From contig CAZASG010000014.1 in NCBI GenBank assembly GCA_964487745.1, positions 1-64,000 on the forward strand: a stretch of 64,000 bases of DNA. Reading direction: 5' to 3'. Source of the stretch: Desulfolinea sp964487745. Lineage in GTDB: Bacteria > Chloroflexota > Anaerolineae > Anaerolineales > Villigracilaceae. Below, piece after piece: positions 1-7,827 of this stretch. The notes beneath the pieces are model-generated. The model did no database searches. It saw only the letters and a list, made by a program, of their open reading frames with translations, and was not told the DNA's origin. The position numbers and the translations under genes are program-made. Numbering within the stretch: the first letter of the stretch is position 1; each line of letters starts with the position of its first letter.

Positions 1-174
1 TATCGTATCCTGCAATTTTCAAGTGAGGGCGAGTTCATCCAAACCTGGGGTGATTTCGGCGTCGGGAACGATGCTTTTGGTCTCGCCGCAGCGGTGACTG
101 TTGCAGAGGATGGCAGCATTTGGGTTACAGATGCGGGCAATCAGCGGGTGATGAAATTTGTTTTACCTGAATAA
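1..174 (+). CDS. NHL-repeat protein, C-terminal fragment
   Basis: The window opens inside a reading frame whose last 57 codons are visible, ending at TAA 172-174. The residues carry one clear NHL-type beta-propeller blade: a hydrophobic strand, the turn VAEDGSIWVTD, then NQRVMKF. NHL propellers usually mediate protein, RNA or carbohydrate contacts and are common in large secreted or membrane proteins. The rest of the protein lies to the left, so length, localisation and function cannot be judged. A strong hairpin follows the stop. The repeat family is fairly certain; a specific function cannot be assigned. Confidence 0.7.
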   Translation, partial: YRILQFSSEGEFIQTWGDFGVGNDAFGLAAAVTVAEDGSIWVTDAGNQRVMKFVLPE

Positions 175-190
175 AATATAGAATCAAAAA

Positions 191-219
191 GCGACCTGGA
201 AATCCAGGTCGCTTTTTTT
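191..219. terminator. Bidirectional terminator between the NHL gene and doxX-like gene
   Basis: A perfect 9-bp stem (GCGACCTGG / CCAGGTCGC) with loop AAAT is followed by seven T on the plus strand. It is preceded by five A, which read as T on the minus strand. It sits between two convergent genes and can end both. Confidence 0.85.
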
Positions 220-230
220 ATCCAACAGAT

Positions 231-608
231 CTATTTCTCTGCTAGTGGGCTCAGCTTCCATCTGCCATAGGCGATGAAGCCGGAAACAAGAGCCAGTACC
301 ACATTGAACATGATATTGCTGAACTCGCCTCGCTGAAAATGGTAGCCAATGGCGCCAAGCATGACAAGCACCAAGCCAAAGCCTGCGAAATAGGTCAGAC
401 GAGTCTGGATCTTGAATAGACCGGGCAGGATCAGCCCCAACCCGCCCAGTATCTCAGCCAGGCCGCTAAAAGCGTGCAGTCCCGGGGACAATTCATACAT
501 CCACGCCATTTGTGCGGGCAACCCCGGGGGAACAATGAAGTGCATCACGCCAATTGCTGTGAAGTAGATACCAAAAAACACCTGCAAAACCCATAATAAG
601 ATATTCAC
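231..608 (-). CDS. DoxX family membrane protein
   Basis: A 125-residue, very hydrophobic protein with about four membrane helices (residues 3-22, 44-63, 68-86, 95-113). The Gly/Pro-rich segment AEILGGLGLILPG is typical of DoxX-like proteins. Members of this family are small inner-membrane proteins of poorly defined role, often tied to redox or sulfur stress. AAAGGAG lies 11 bases before the ATG. A GTG two codons upstream has better spacing and may be the true start. It appears monocistronic: the next gene is divergent (sucC) and a shared terminator follows. The family call is good; the physiological role is unknown. Confidence 0.75.
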   Translation of the reverse strand: MNILLWVLQVFFGIYFTAIGVMHFIVPPGLPAQMAWMYELSPGLHAFSGLAEILGGLGLILPGLFKIQTRLTYFAGFGLVLVMLGAIGYHFQRGEFSNIMFNVVLALVSGFIAYGRWKLSPLAEK

Positions 609-799
609 TATACTCTCCTTTGTTGATATAGCTGATATAAACGATCTTGATTATCCTAATGCTTATAACACAAAAATCGACACATCGATACTCTTTTAAC
701 GGAGGTAAGTCCAAATCCGCGTGTGTCCCGCGCATGTCATCTATATCGGGGACAAAACTCATAGAGCAGGCTGAAAATTGGTCTATCGCCCCATCCAAA

Positions 800-808
800 T
801 GGTATAAT
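800..808 (+). promoter_or_regulatory. Extended -10 promoter of sucCD
   Basis: TG-G-TATAAT at 800-808 is a full extended -10 element, predicting a start near 815 and a leader of about 44 bases. A weak -35 (TTGGTC, 778-783) sits 19 bases upstream. The rest of 609-799 is the divergent doxX/sucC intergenic region. It holds short open frames with no recognisable protein and nothing else I can support. Confidence 0.6.
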
Positions 809-858
809 CGCTCCGTCATTTTAGCTATAAAAATCCTTAGCAAAAGGAGTCTGTTTGA

Positions 859-1995
859 ATGAAGATTCACGAGTATCAATCCAAACGAATTTTCGCCGAG
901 TACGGCGTACCCATTCCCAATGGGAAAGTGGCGATCACCCCACAAGAGGCATACGATATTGCCAAAGACCTGGGTGGTCGCGTTATCGTTAAATCGCAAG
1001 TTTTGGTCGGTGGGCGCGGCAAGGCTGGCGGCGTAAAGCTCGCCAACAACCCCGACGAAGCCAAAGAGCGTGCTGCTGAAATTCTTGGCATGGATATCAA
1101 AGGTCTTACTGTCCGCAAGGTTTTGGTAGACGAAGCATCCAATATTGCCAGCGAAATTTATCTCGGCATCACCAACGACCGCGCAAAGCGAATGCCGGTT
1201 ATGATGGTCTCTGCCGCTGGCGGCGTGGACATTGAAGAAGTTGCCCGCGAGACCCCCGAAAAGATCATCAAAGTTTACATCAATCCCCTTTTGGGTTTGC
1301 AGGGCTATCAGATCCGCGATATTGCTGCGAGCATTGAACTTCCCCGCAAGAACTGGAAAGAATTCGGTGTGATCGCGAACGGTCTCTGGAAAGCCTACAA
1401 AGGCAGTGACGCGACTCTTGCTGAAATCAATCCACTCATCATTACTGAAGAAGAAACTTTGCTGGCAGTGGACGGCAAGATGCTGATTGACGACAGCGCT
1501 CTCTTCCGCCATGTTGACCTGGCTGATATGCGCGACATCGACACCGAAGCCGAGACCGAGACAATCGCCCGTGAACATGATCTCGCTTATATTCAGCTCG
1601 ACGGCGATATCGGATGTATGGTCAACGGCGCCGGTTTGGCGATGACCACGATGGACATTGTCAAATTCTTTGGCGGGAGCCCCGCTAACTTCCTCGACAT
1701 TGGCGGTGGCGCGAATGCGGAGAAGGTTGCGGCTGCATTCCGCATCATTCTCTCTGACCCGAAAGTAAAAGCTGTCTTGATCAATATTTTCGGCGGCATC
1801 ACCCGCGGCGACGAAGTTGCCAAAGGTATTTTGGCAGCGATGGAAGAAGTCAAGCCCGACGTGCCGATGGTCGTGCGTTTGGTCGGCACCAACGCTGAAG
1901 AAGGGCGCGCCCTGCTCGCCGATGCGGATATGATCACAGCAGAAACCCTCGCTGAAGCAGCTCAGAAAGCTGTTGAAGTTGCGAAGGAGGCATAA
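859..1995 (+). CDS. sucC: Succinyl-CoA ligase [ADP-forming] beta subunit
   Basis: A 378-residue protein, close to the usual 385-390 for SucC. It pairs with SucD to interconvert succinyl-CoA and succinate with ATP formation in the citric acid cycle. The N-terminal half is an ATP-grasp domain (opening KIHEYQSKRIFAEYGVP; Gly-rich VGGRGKAGGVK near residue 52). The C-terminal half is the CoA-ligase flavodoxin-like domain with FLDIGGGA and NIFGGITR. AAAGGAG sits about 10 bases before the ATG. sucD follows after one base, so the subunits are co-transcribed and probably translationally coupled. No oddities are seen. Confidence 0.97.
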   Translation: MKIHEYQSKRIFAEYGVPIPNGKVAITPQEAYDIAKDLGGRVIVKSQVLVGGRGKAGGVKLANNPDEAKERAAEILGMDIKGLTVRKVLVDEASNIASEIYLGITNDRAKRMPVMMVSAAGGVDIEEVARETPEKIIKVYINPLLGLQGYQIRDIAASIELPRKNWKEFGVIANGLWKAYKGSDATLAEINPLIITEEETLLAVDGKMLIDDSALFRHVDLADMRDIDTEAETETIAREHDLAYIQLDGDIGCMVNGAGLAMTTMDIVKFFGGSPANFLDIGGGANAEKVAAAFRIILSDPKVKAVLINIFGGITRGDEVAKGILAAMEEVKPDVPMVVRLVGTNAEEGRALLADADMITAETLAEAAQKAVEVAKEA

Positions 1996-1996
1996 G

Positions 1997-2860
1997 ATGA
2001 GCATTTTAGTTAATAAAGATACCCGCCTGCTTGTGCAAGGCATTACCGGAAATGAAGGTCTTTTTCATACCCAACAAATGGTCGCTTACGGCACCAACGT
2101 TGTCGGTGGCGTGACCCCCGGTAAGGGCGGTGAATGGGTGATGGATGGAAAAATCCCCGTTTTTGATTCTGTAAAATTGGCTGCTGAAGCAACCGGCGCC
2201 AACGCCAGCGTGATTTTCGTTCCCGCCCGCTTCGCAGCAGACGCGATCTTCGAAGCCGCGGATGCAGGTATTGATCTGGTCGTCTGCATCACCGAGGGCG
2301 TACCCGTCAGTGATATGATGCGCGTCCGCGCCTACATCGACCAACTCGACACTCGCTTGCTGGGACCGAACTGCCCAGGCTTGCTGACCCCCGGTGAAGC
2401 CAAAGTGGGCATCATCCCCGGCAGCATCGCCATCCCCGGAAACGTGGGTGCTGTATCCCGCTCAGGCACACTGACCTACGAAGTACTCTACGCGCTCAAG
2501 CAGAAAGGCATGGGTGCCTCGACTTGTGTCGGCATCGGCGGTGACCCCGTGAACGGCACCAACTTCATCGACGTGTTAGCCATGTTCGAAGATGATCCCG
2601 CGACTGACAAGGTCGTCATGCTGGGTGAGATCGGCGGCACCGACGAAGAGAAAGCCGCTGAATTCATCGCCACTAAGATGACCAAGCCCGTGGCTGCCTT
2701 CATCGCAGGGCAGACCGCTCCTCCCGGCAAACGGATGGGGCACGCCGGTGCGATCATCCAATCCGGTTCAGGTGCGGCATCTGACAAGATCAAAGCTCTC
2801 GAAGAAGCAGGCGTGCGGGTTGCAAATCATCCCGAAGAGTTGCCTGATCTTTTGGGCTAA
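1997..2860 (+). CDS. sucD: Succinyl-CoA ligase alpha subunit
   Basis: A 287-residue SucD. The start at 1997 (MSILVNKDTRLLVQG) is preferred over an in-frame ATG at 1973 that lies inside sucC: AAGGAGG at 1984-1990 is correctly spaced only for 1997. The N-terminal CoA-binding Rossmann domain shows GITGNEG. The region GPNCPG, then SRSGTLTYE, is typical. The phosphohistidine segment is GHAGAI near residue 249, holding the active-site His. The alpha subunit binds CoA and carries the phosphohistidine; the beta subunit supplies the nucleotide site. A strong terminator follows directly. Confidence 0.97.
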   Translation: MSILVNKDTRLLVQGITGNEGLFHTQQMVAYGTNVVGGVTPGKGGEWVMDGKIPVFDSVKLAAEATGANASVIFVPARFAADAIFEAADAGIDLVVCITEGVPVSDMMRVRAYIDQLDTRLLGPNCPGLLTPGEAKVGIIPGSIAIPGNVGAVSRSGTLTYEVLYALKQKGMGASTCVGIGGDPVNGTNFIDVLAMFEDDPATDKVVMLGEIGGTDEEKAAEFIATKMTKPVAAFIAGQTAPPGKRMGHAGAIIQSGSGAASDKIKALEEAGVRVANHPEELPDLLG

Positions 2861-2877
2861 ATTTCTGAGAGATATCA

Positions 2878-2914
2878 AAACTCCTCATCATCATGATGAG
2901 GAGTTTGTTTTTTT
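2878..2914 (+). terminator. Rho-independent terminator after sucCD
   Basis: A 13-bp stem (AAACTCCTCATCA / TGATGAGGAGTTT) with loop TCA is followed by GTTTTTTTG. It lies between sucD and the convergent gene at 2922-3290 and may act weakly in the other direction too. Confidence 0.85.
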
Positions 2915-2921
2915 GTATTGA

Positions 2922-3290
2922 CTAAGAACGAAGTCCTGTTCTTCTCATATTGACATAGGAGATTATGCCGACTAAAAGGAAAATAATACCCATCACTAAA
3001 GTGAAAAGTCCAAACCAATCTCCGTTGAAAATGGACCAAACACCCATGCACAAGAATGGTAAAGAACCAAGTAACAGGAAAATTGTCGTGACAGGAGTTC
3101 GCCCGGGTTTTAGCCCGTACATGGTTTTTGATTTTTCCATCATTGCGTTATATGTAATAATTTCTTTATGGCACTTTTCTGAACACGTAAAACCATTATC
3201 GTCGGGGATTGCACATTCATCACAAACCGCTTTGAAACAATTTTTGCAGATAGAAACCGCTTGTTTCTCTTGGTGATTGTAGCAAACCAT
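2922..3290 (-). CDS. Small Cys-rich (B-box-like) membrane protein
   Basis: A 122-residue protein. The N-terminal 45 residues hold a zinc-ribbon/B-box-like pattern of Cys and His (CYNHQ, CKNCFKAVCDEC, FTCSEKCHKE). A linker and two membrane helices follow (about residues 68-86 and 91-111), then a short basic tail. Such treble-clef heads on two-helix tails occur in many bacteria without an assigned function; the head probably binds zinc on the cytoplasmic side. An excellent AAGGAGG precedes the ATG. Base composition is more AT-rich than the flanking housekeeping genes. Function unknown. Confidence 0.6.
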   Translation of the reverse strand: MVCYNHQEKQAVSICKNCFKAVCDECAIPDDNGFTCSEKCHKEIITYNAMMEKSKTMYGLKPGRTPVTTIFLLLGSLPFLCMGVWSIFNGDWFGLFTLVMGIIFLLVGIISYVNMRRTGLRS

Positions 3291-3524
3291 TATGTCCTCC
3301 TTGCAAATGAGCTAACAGCCTGTTTATTTTACCCTGAGAATAAATATTCGGTAAACTTTTCACAACTGCCTTGACGACATCTCCACCAAATGGTATAGTC
3401 TCGCCCAAGATGCAAAACACCAACCTTCTTGCCACCACCAATACCAATGATAATACCCGTATGCAATCCGGGGCGTTGGTGCTTGGTTATCGGCAGAAGT
3501 AAAAACTTATGTCAAGCTAAACTC

Positions 3525-3557
3525 AAAAACGCCCCGATGAATTATCGGGGCGTTTTT
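3525..3557 (+). terminator. Terminator-like hairpin upstream of the aminotransferase
   Basis: ACGCCCCGAT pairs with ATCGGGGCGT across loop GAATT, flanked by AAAAA and TTTTT, so it can work both ways. No plus-strand gene precedes it. The stretch 3291-3524 is the leader of the minus-strand membrane-protein gene plus about 200 bases in which I see no gene. It may end a lost gene or block antisense transcription. Confidence 0.6.
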
Positions 3558-3583
3558 CTTTGTGAATCACTAAGGAGAAAAAA

Positions 3584-4891
3584 ATGGCCCGCCTTCCATC
3601 ACCAGACCAGCCCGTTTACGCTGTTCCTGACAAGAACCTGATCCCGCGCAGCAACCATCTCTCGAAGATGAAAGAGATCCCCGCCTCACGGATGTTCCTC
3701 ATCAAAAAATCACTCAAGACCTACCAGGAAAATAATTCCGGCAGCCCCGTCTACGACGCATCTCAGGGCGACGGCGGCGCCAGCCTGCCCGGCACCCCGC
3801 CCGAAATATTGGAGCGCGCAGCGCAGCTCCAGGTCGCACATGGGACGGGATACGACTCCCCTTTCGGGACGCCTGCCTTCCGCAAGATCGTTGCTGAAAA
3901 TTACTGGGGTTTCGAACCTGGCTCGAGGCTTGCTCCCGCCAATGTCATCGCGACGGTGGGCGGTCGAGATGGTCTCGTTAAATCCTACGAAGCAATGCTT
4001 GCCCTCGGCTACGGACGCCAGGGCGATGCCCTGCTCGTTTCCCGCGTCCCATGGATCTCGTATAACTGGGGGCCTTATGGCGTCGGCGCGAACGTGATGC
4101 TTGCCCCCGGGCAAGAAGAAGAGGGCTGGACCTACAGTGAAGAAGGCATCCAGGCCAGCGTAGATTTTGCCGCCAAATCCGGGCGCAAGATCGCGGGGAT
4201 GGTCGTCACTAACCCCGACAACCCGACTGGGCAGACCATCTCTATGCAAAAGCAAATTGCTCTTGGTAAGGCCGCGCTCAAAGCAGGTGTTGCTTTTGTG
4301 CTCTACGACTGGATCTATCACCAGGTCACCGACGAAGAACCGATGGATATCAACGCTTTCATATTTGAATTCGAGCCTTCCGAACGAGAGCGTTTGATCT
4401 TCCTCGACGGGCTGACCAAGAGTCTGGGTGGTTCAAATCTGCGCAGTGCACATTTGGTCGCACCTGAGAGAATTGCAAAATTCATTACCGCGCGTGCGTC
4501 GCATAACATCATCCCGCCCTTCTACGGAACAGCCGTCGCGATGGCAGCCTATGAGATGGGCTACAAGGAAGCCAGCCGCTCCATCGTCGAGCCGACCAAT
4601 GCCAGCCGAAAAGTATTGCAGAGCTTCCTGAATGAGAAAGGTTTCAAATATATTCTTGGCAAGGGTTATTATGCCTTCATCCACGTTGGGGAATGGCTCA
4701 AAGCCAAAGGCTGGGAAAATACTGAAGCGCTTGGTCAGTATCTGGCGGAAGAATATGGTGTTGCGGTAGTTCCTGGCATCTTCTTCTCGAGGTATGGTGG
4801 TGAGTGGCTGCGATTCTCTTATGCCACGCCGCCAGAGCGCACGCAGGGCGCGGCAGAACGTTTGCTGGAAGGGTTAAAGGCACTGAAATAG
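3584..4891 (+). CDS. Class I/II PLP-dependent aminotransferase
   Basis: A 435-residue fold-type I aminotransferase. The glycine-rich cofactor-binding segment is near residue 126 (TVGGRDG). VVTNPDNPTGQ (about 207-217) supplies the Asn that contacts PLP. DGLTKSLGGSNLR (about 275-287) contains the Schiff-base Lys. The C-terminal GEWLRFSYA holds the Arg that binds substrate carboxylate. The subgroup resembles aspartate/aromatic or LL-DAP-type enzymes, but substrate cannot be read from sequence. The spacing AAGGAGAAAAAA before the ATG supports 3584. It stands first in a same-direction run with the ligase/M20 fusion, aspartate kinase and Asd, so a role in aspartate-family amino-acid metabolism is a reasonable inference. 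Confidence 0.85.
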   Translation: MARLPSPDQPVYAVPDKNLIPRSNHLSKMKEIPASRMFLIKKSLKTYQENNSGSPVYDASQGDGGASLPGTPPEILERAAQLQVAHGTGYDSPFGTPAFRKIVAENYWGFEPGSRLAPANVIATVGGRDGLVKSYEAMLALGYGRQGDALLVSRVPWISYNWGPYGVGANVMLAPGQEEEGWTYSEEGIQASVDFAAKSGRKIAGMVVTNPDNPTGQTISMQKQIALGKAALKAGVAFVLYDWIYHQVTDEEPMDINAFIFEFEPSERERLIFLDGLTKSLGGSNLRSAHLVAPERIAKFITARASHNIIPPFYGTAVAMAAYEMGYKEASRSIVEPTNASRKVLQSFLNEKGFKYILGKGYYAFIHVGEWLKAKGWENTEALGQYLAEEYGVAVVPGIFFSRYGGEWLRFSYATPPERTQGAAERLLEGLKALK

Positions 4892-4901
4892 GATTGTGAA
4901 A

Positions 4902-4932
4902 AGTGACAGTCACCTTGAAGGTGACTGTCACT
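4902..4932. repeat. 31-bp near-perfect palindrome in an intergenic gap
   Basis: AGTGACAGTCACCTT (4902-4916), a single G, then its exact reverse complement (4918-4932). As RNA it can form a 14-bp stem with a 3-base loop. There is no following T-run, so it is not a standard terminator. It lies between the aminotransferase stop and the true start of the next gene. Confidence 0.8.
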
Positions 4933-5000
4933 TCGCCCATATAGCGGAAGCAATTTCAAACCACGAGCGTCCCGTGCATCCCATCCCAAGGATAAAGATT

Positions 5001-7820
5001 ATGAGCTATAGTCCAGGTCAATTTGCCAAGAAATATCAACTTTCCATCGAAACCGCCCGCCAGGATTTTCCACAGCAGGGCACCTGCGGGCTGGAGATCG
5101 AACTGCTCCTGCTCGATTCCGACCTGCGTCCGTTGTTGACTGTTGGGGCGGGTCCCAGCAAGAAATCCTTTGTCGATTATTTGCGCGAGAACTACATCCC
5201 CAAAAGTGTGCTCGACAAGACCGATCTGGAAGCCTTTCAGTGGATGATCGAATGGGGCACACACCCCTATTATTCGGCGCGCGGCGCGATCTATGAGGGG
5301 AGAATTTTGCAGGGCGTGGTGCTGAACGCGTTGTATAAAGCCGGGCAATCTTTTGAAGAAAAACTGCATCTCTGGCAGGGGAATTTGCCCTATCTCACGA
5401 CCGTGAATTACGATTCCATTCCGGGTGGCTGGCATATTGCGAAGCGCCGCTATATCGAGCGCTGTGTGGATATGTACGGCGATACGCTCTCGACTGCGGG
5501 GAACCACACCAATATCTCGCTGCCTGAGCCGCTCCTGATGTGGGATTTTATGCACCTGCCGGCAGCGAAGCGTGAAGGCTTTTTGCTCGATGATTACAAG
5601 AACGAAGTCTATATCACCATCACGCGCCTGCTGCGTGCTTTTGCGCCGCTCTTTATCGCCACATCGGCAGCGTCGCCTTTCAGGTCTGAGATCCGCGATG
5701 GAAAATCCGTGCTTTTGCTGACTGAGGAAAATTCGCTGCGTAGTCAAATATTTCCCAAACCTGCCATGTTGGATGTCCCCGACATTTATCGCTCGCATCA
5801 GGACTATATCCAGACATCTTATGATCTCGTCCGACGCGGCGTACGCTTTGGCAACAACAACTGGATTCCCGTCCGCGCGCGCTCACTCGAAGAACGTGTG
5901 GAGAGCCTGATCGAAGTGACCAGCCATGAACTGGATGGGCTTTACTCGCGTGGCCTTTACGCCGCTGGCGAAGCACAACCCCTTGACGAGATGGCACGCC
6001 AGATCGAAGTGCAGAATATGCTTGCGCGCGTGGATCTGCCAATGACGCGTGTGGAAGTCCGCACCGACGATGGCGGGAACCCGCTCGACCTTGAGCTTGC
6101 CAACATGACCCTAAAGAATCTCCTGACGATGCGCATCTACGCTGACTCCGAATTTGCGCGTGCCTTCCGCTACGATAACGAGGATATTCGCCTGGCACGT
6201 CAAAATGAGACCCTTGCCGCAAAGCATGGCTTGCAAGCCGAGATCGCCAATCCCTTCACCGGCAAGCCCATCAAGATGCGCGACTTCCTGCGCTGGACGC
6301 TCGAAGAGATTCGACCGCTGGCAGAATCGCTGGATATCTGGGAAGACCTGCATCCACTCACGGAAATGGTCGCGGGCGCGCCCAATACCGCTCAGCGCCT
6401 GCGCGATGAAGTCCGTGCACAGATAGGTGAAAGCGAAGAAATTCCGCTGGATGTCTTCAAGGAAGTCGTTGAAAATCACGAAAAAAAAATCGCCGAAGAG
6501 ATCGAAATGGTCGCATCCAGCGTCGCGCTTTGGAACGACGAAAAAGAACAGCTCGGTGATGTGCTTTATCGTCTGCGCAGCCATGCCCACAAAGATGCAC
6601 AAGCACCGATCCGCTTCAGCCCACAACAGGAGAATCTCATCAATATTGAATATACTGACAAAACCAGCGAAATCGTTGATCTTGCCACCCGCTTGATTCG
6701 CATCTCCTCCGTAACCGCTTCCCCCGATGAACGCCTGGATGAAGTCCATCGTGCCGCAGTCTTTATCTACGACTATCTCCAAAGTCACGGCTTGCAGGTA
6801 CGCTTCTTCGATCAGGAGAAATACCCATCCATGCTGGTTTCTTTTCCCGATGGCGAGGAAGCCCCGGTCATGTTCAGCGGACACTTCGACGTGGTCGAGC
6901 CCGAGCCCGACGACGAACAATTCAAGCCATATGTCGAAGGTGATTATCTTTGGGGGCGCGGCTCCGGTGATATGAAAACCGTCGTTGCCACCTACATGGT
7001 CTGGATGAAAGACGCCCTCAAGCAGGGCGCACCCTATCCGCCCGTCAATTTAATGCTGATCGGCAACGAAGAGAACGGTGAGGGTGAAGCAATGGGAACG
7101 CCGCATGTCCTCAAGTTGCTCAAGGAAGAATCCGGCTATGAGCCAAAGATATTTATCGCGGGCGAGCGCACCGAAGAAAAAGGCAACGGGCTTTGGGGAG
7201 AAATTTGCACCGAAAATCGCGGCGCCATGCGTTTTGACATCGTCGCGACAGGCAAACGTGGTCACTCCGGGGTCGCGGGCGCACACGCCGATCTCTCCGA
7301 GCGTTTGATCGGTGCTCGCACCAAGCTAAAAGAACTCGCTGAGAAATATCTCACCCTCGAAAGCGATGATGGCTGGAAGTCGCAAATTCGCTTCCCTTTC
7401 ATCCAGGTTGGTATCCCGGATGTATACAATATCACCGCCGATTATGGTGCCCTGGGCATCGAGATTCGCAGCATCCCGCAGGATGATCTGGAAGCTCTCA
7501 TCAGGGATTCGCGCGACTACTGCGAAGAAAATGGCCTTGATATCCGTGTCGGTGCGACGGAAGGTGGAATTGCCTGTGATCCCGAGAATCCATATCTGAA
7601 GAAGTTGGTTACAGCTGTGAAACTTGCTTCGGGCGAACCTGCCCAGATCGGGCGTAAACTTCCGGGCACCTCGGCACGCTTCGCCCCCGATGGACAGGGC
7701 GTCGTCTGGGGGCAGAGTGGGATCGGTCCGCATACGTCTGAAGAGCGGCATTATATTCCCAGCATCATGCCCTACTACGAAGCCCTGCAGGCGTATGGGA
7801 AATTGTTATTGGAAGAATAA
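5001..7820 (+). CDS. Fusion of a glutamate-cysteine-ligase-like domain with an M20 metallopeptidase
   Basis: A 939-residue protein. An upstream in-frame ATG at 4896 would put the palindrome at 4902 inside the protein, and GATAAAG precedes ATG 5001, so 5001 is preferred. Residues about 1-530 resemble the GCS2/carboxylate-amine ligase family: GLEIELLLLDSD near 30, AGNHTNISLPEP, NNNWIPVRARS. Residues about 555-939 are an M20 zinc peptidase: GHFDVV (metal His 628), WGRGSGDMK, the catalytic pair in NEENGEGE, GKRGHSG in the dimerisation lid, and a C-terminal GPHTSEERH metal ligand. The M20 half is close to DapE/ArgE-type deacylases. Combining an amide-forming and an amide-cleaving domain in one chain is unusual. 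lysC starts 7 bases after its stop. The M20 call is firm; the ligase call is moderate and the substrate unknown. Confidence 0.75.
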   Translation: MSYSPGQFAKKYQLSIETARQDFPQQGTCGLEIELLLLDSDLRPLLTVGAGPSKKSFVDYLRENYIPKSVLDKTDLEAFQWMIEWGTHPYYSARGAIYEGRILQGVVLNALYKAGQSFEEKLHLWQGNLPYLTTVNYDSIPGGWHIAKRRYIERCVDMYGDTLSTAGNHTNISLPEPLLMWDFMHLPAAKREGFLLDDYKNEVYITITRLLRAFAPLFIATSAASPFRSEIRDGKSVLLLTEENSLRSQIFPKPAMLDVPDIYRSHQDYIQTSYDLVRRGVRFGNNNWIPVRARSLEERVESLIEVTSHELDGLYSRGLYAAGEAQPLDEMARQIEVQNMLARVDLPMTRVEVRTDDGGNPLDLELANMTLKNLLTMRIYADSEFARAFRYDNEDIRLARQNETLAAKHGLQAEIANPFTGKPIKMRDFLRWTLEEIRPLAESLDIWEDLHPLTEMVAGAPNTAQRLRDEVRAQIGESEEIPLDVFKEVVENHEKKIAEEIEMVASSVALWNDEKEQLGDVLYRLRSHAHKDAQAPIRFSPQQENLINIEYTDKTSEIVDLATRLIRISSVTASPDERLDEVHRAAVFIYDYLQSHGLQVRFFDQEKYPSMLVSFPDGEEAPVMFSGHFDVVEPEPDDEQFKPYVEGDYLWGRGSGDMKTVVATYMVWMKDALKQGAPYPPVNLMLIGNEENGEGEAMGTPHVLKLLKEESGYEPKIFIAGERTEEKGNGLWGEICTENRGAMRFDIVATGKRGHSGVAGAHADLSERLIGARTKLKELAEKYLTLESDDGWKSQIRFPFIQVGIPDVYNITADYGALGIEIRSIPQDDLEALIRDSRDYCEENGLDIRVGATEGGIACDPENPYLKKLVTAVKLASGEPAQIGRKLPGTSARFAPDGQGVVWGQSGIGPHTSEERHYIPSIMPYYEALQAYGKLLLEE

Positions 7821-7827
7821 AATCTTT

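Noticed and set aside
493..2043. 516-codon open frame on the minus strand opposite sucC
   Set aside because: It is antisense to a firmly identified gene, crosses the doxX-like gene and intergenic DNA, and its translation is low-complexity without a recognisable family.
4896..5000. N-terminal extension of the ligase/M20 fusion
   Set aside because: It would translate the palindrome at 4902-4932 and lacks a ribosome site; the family begins after ATG 5001.
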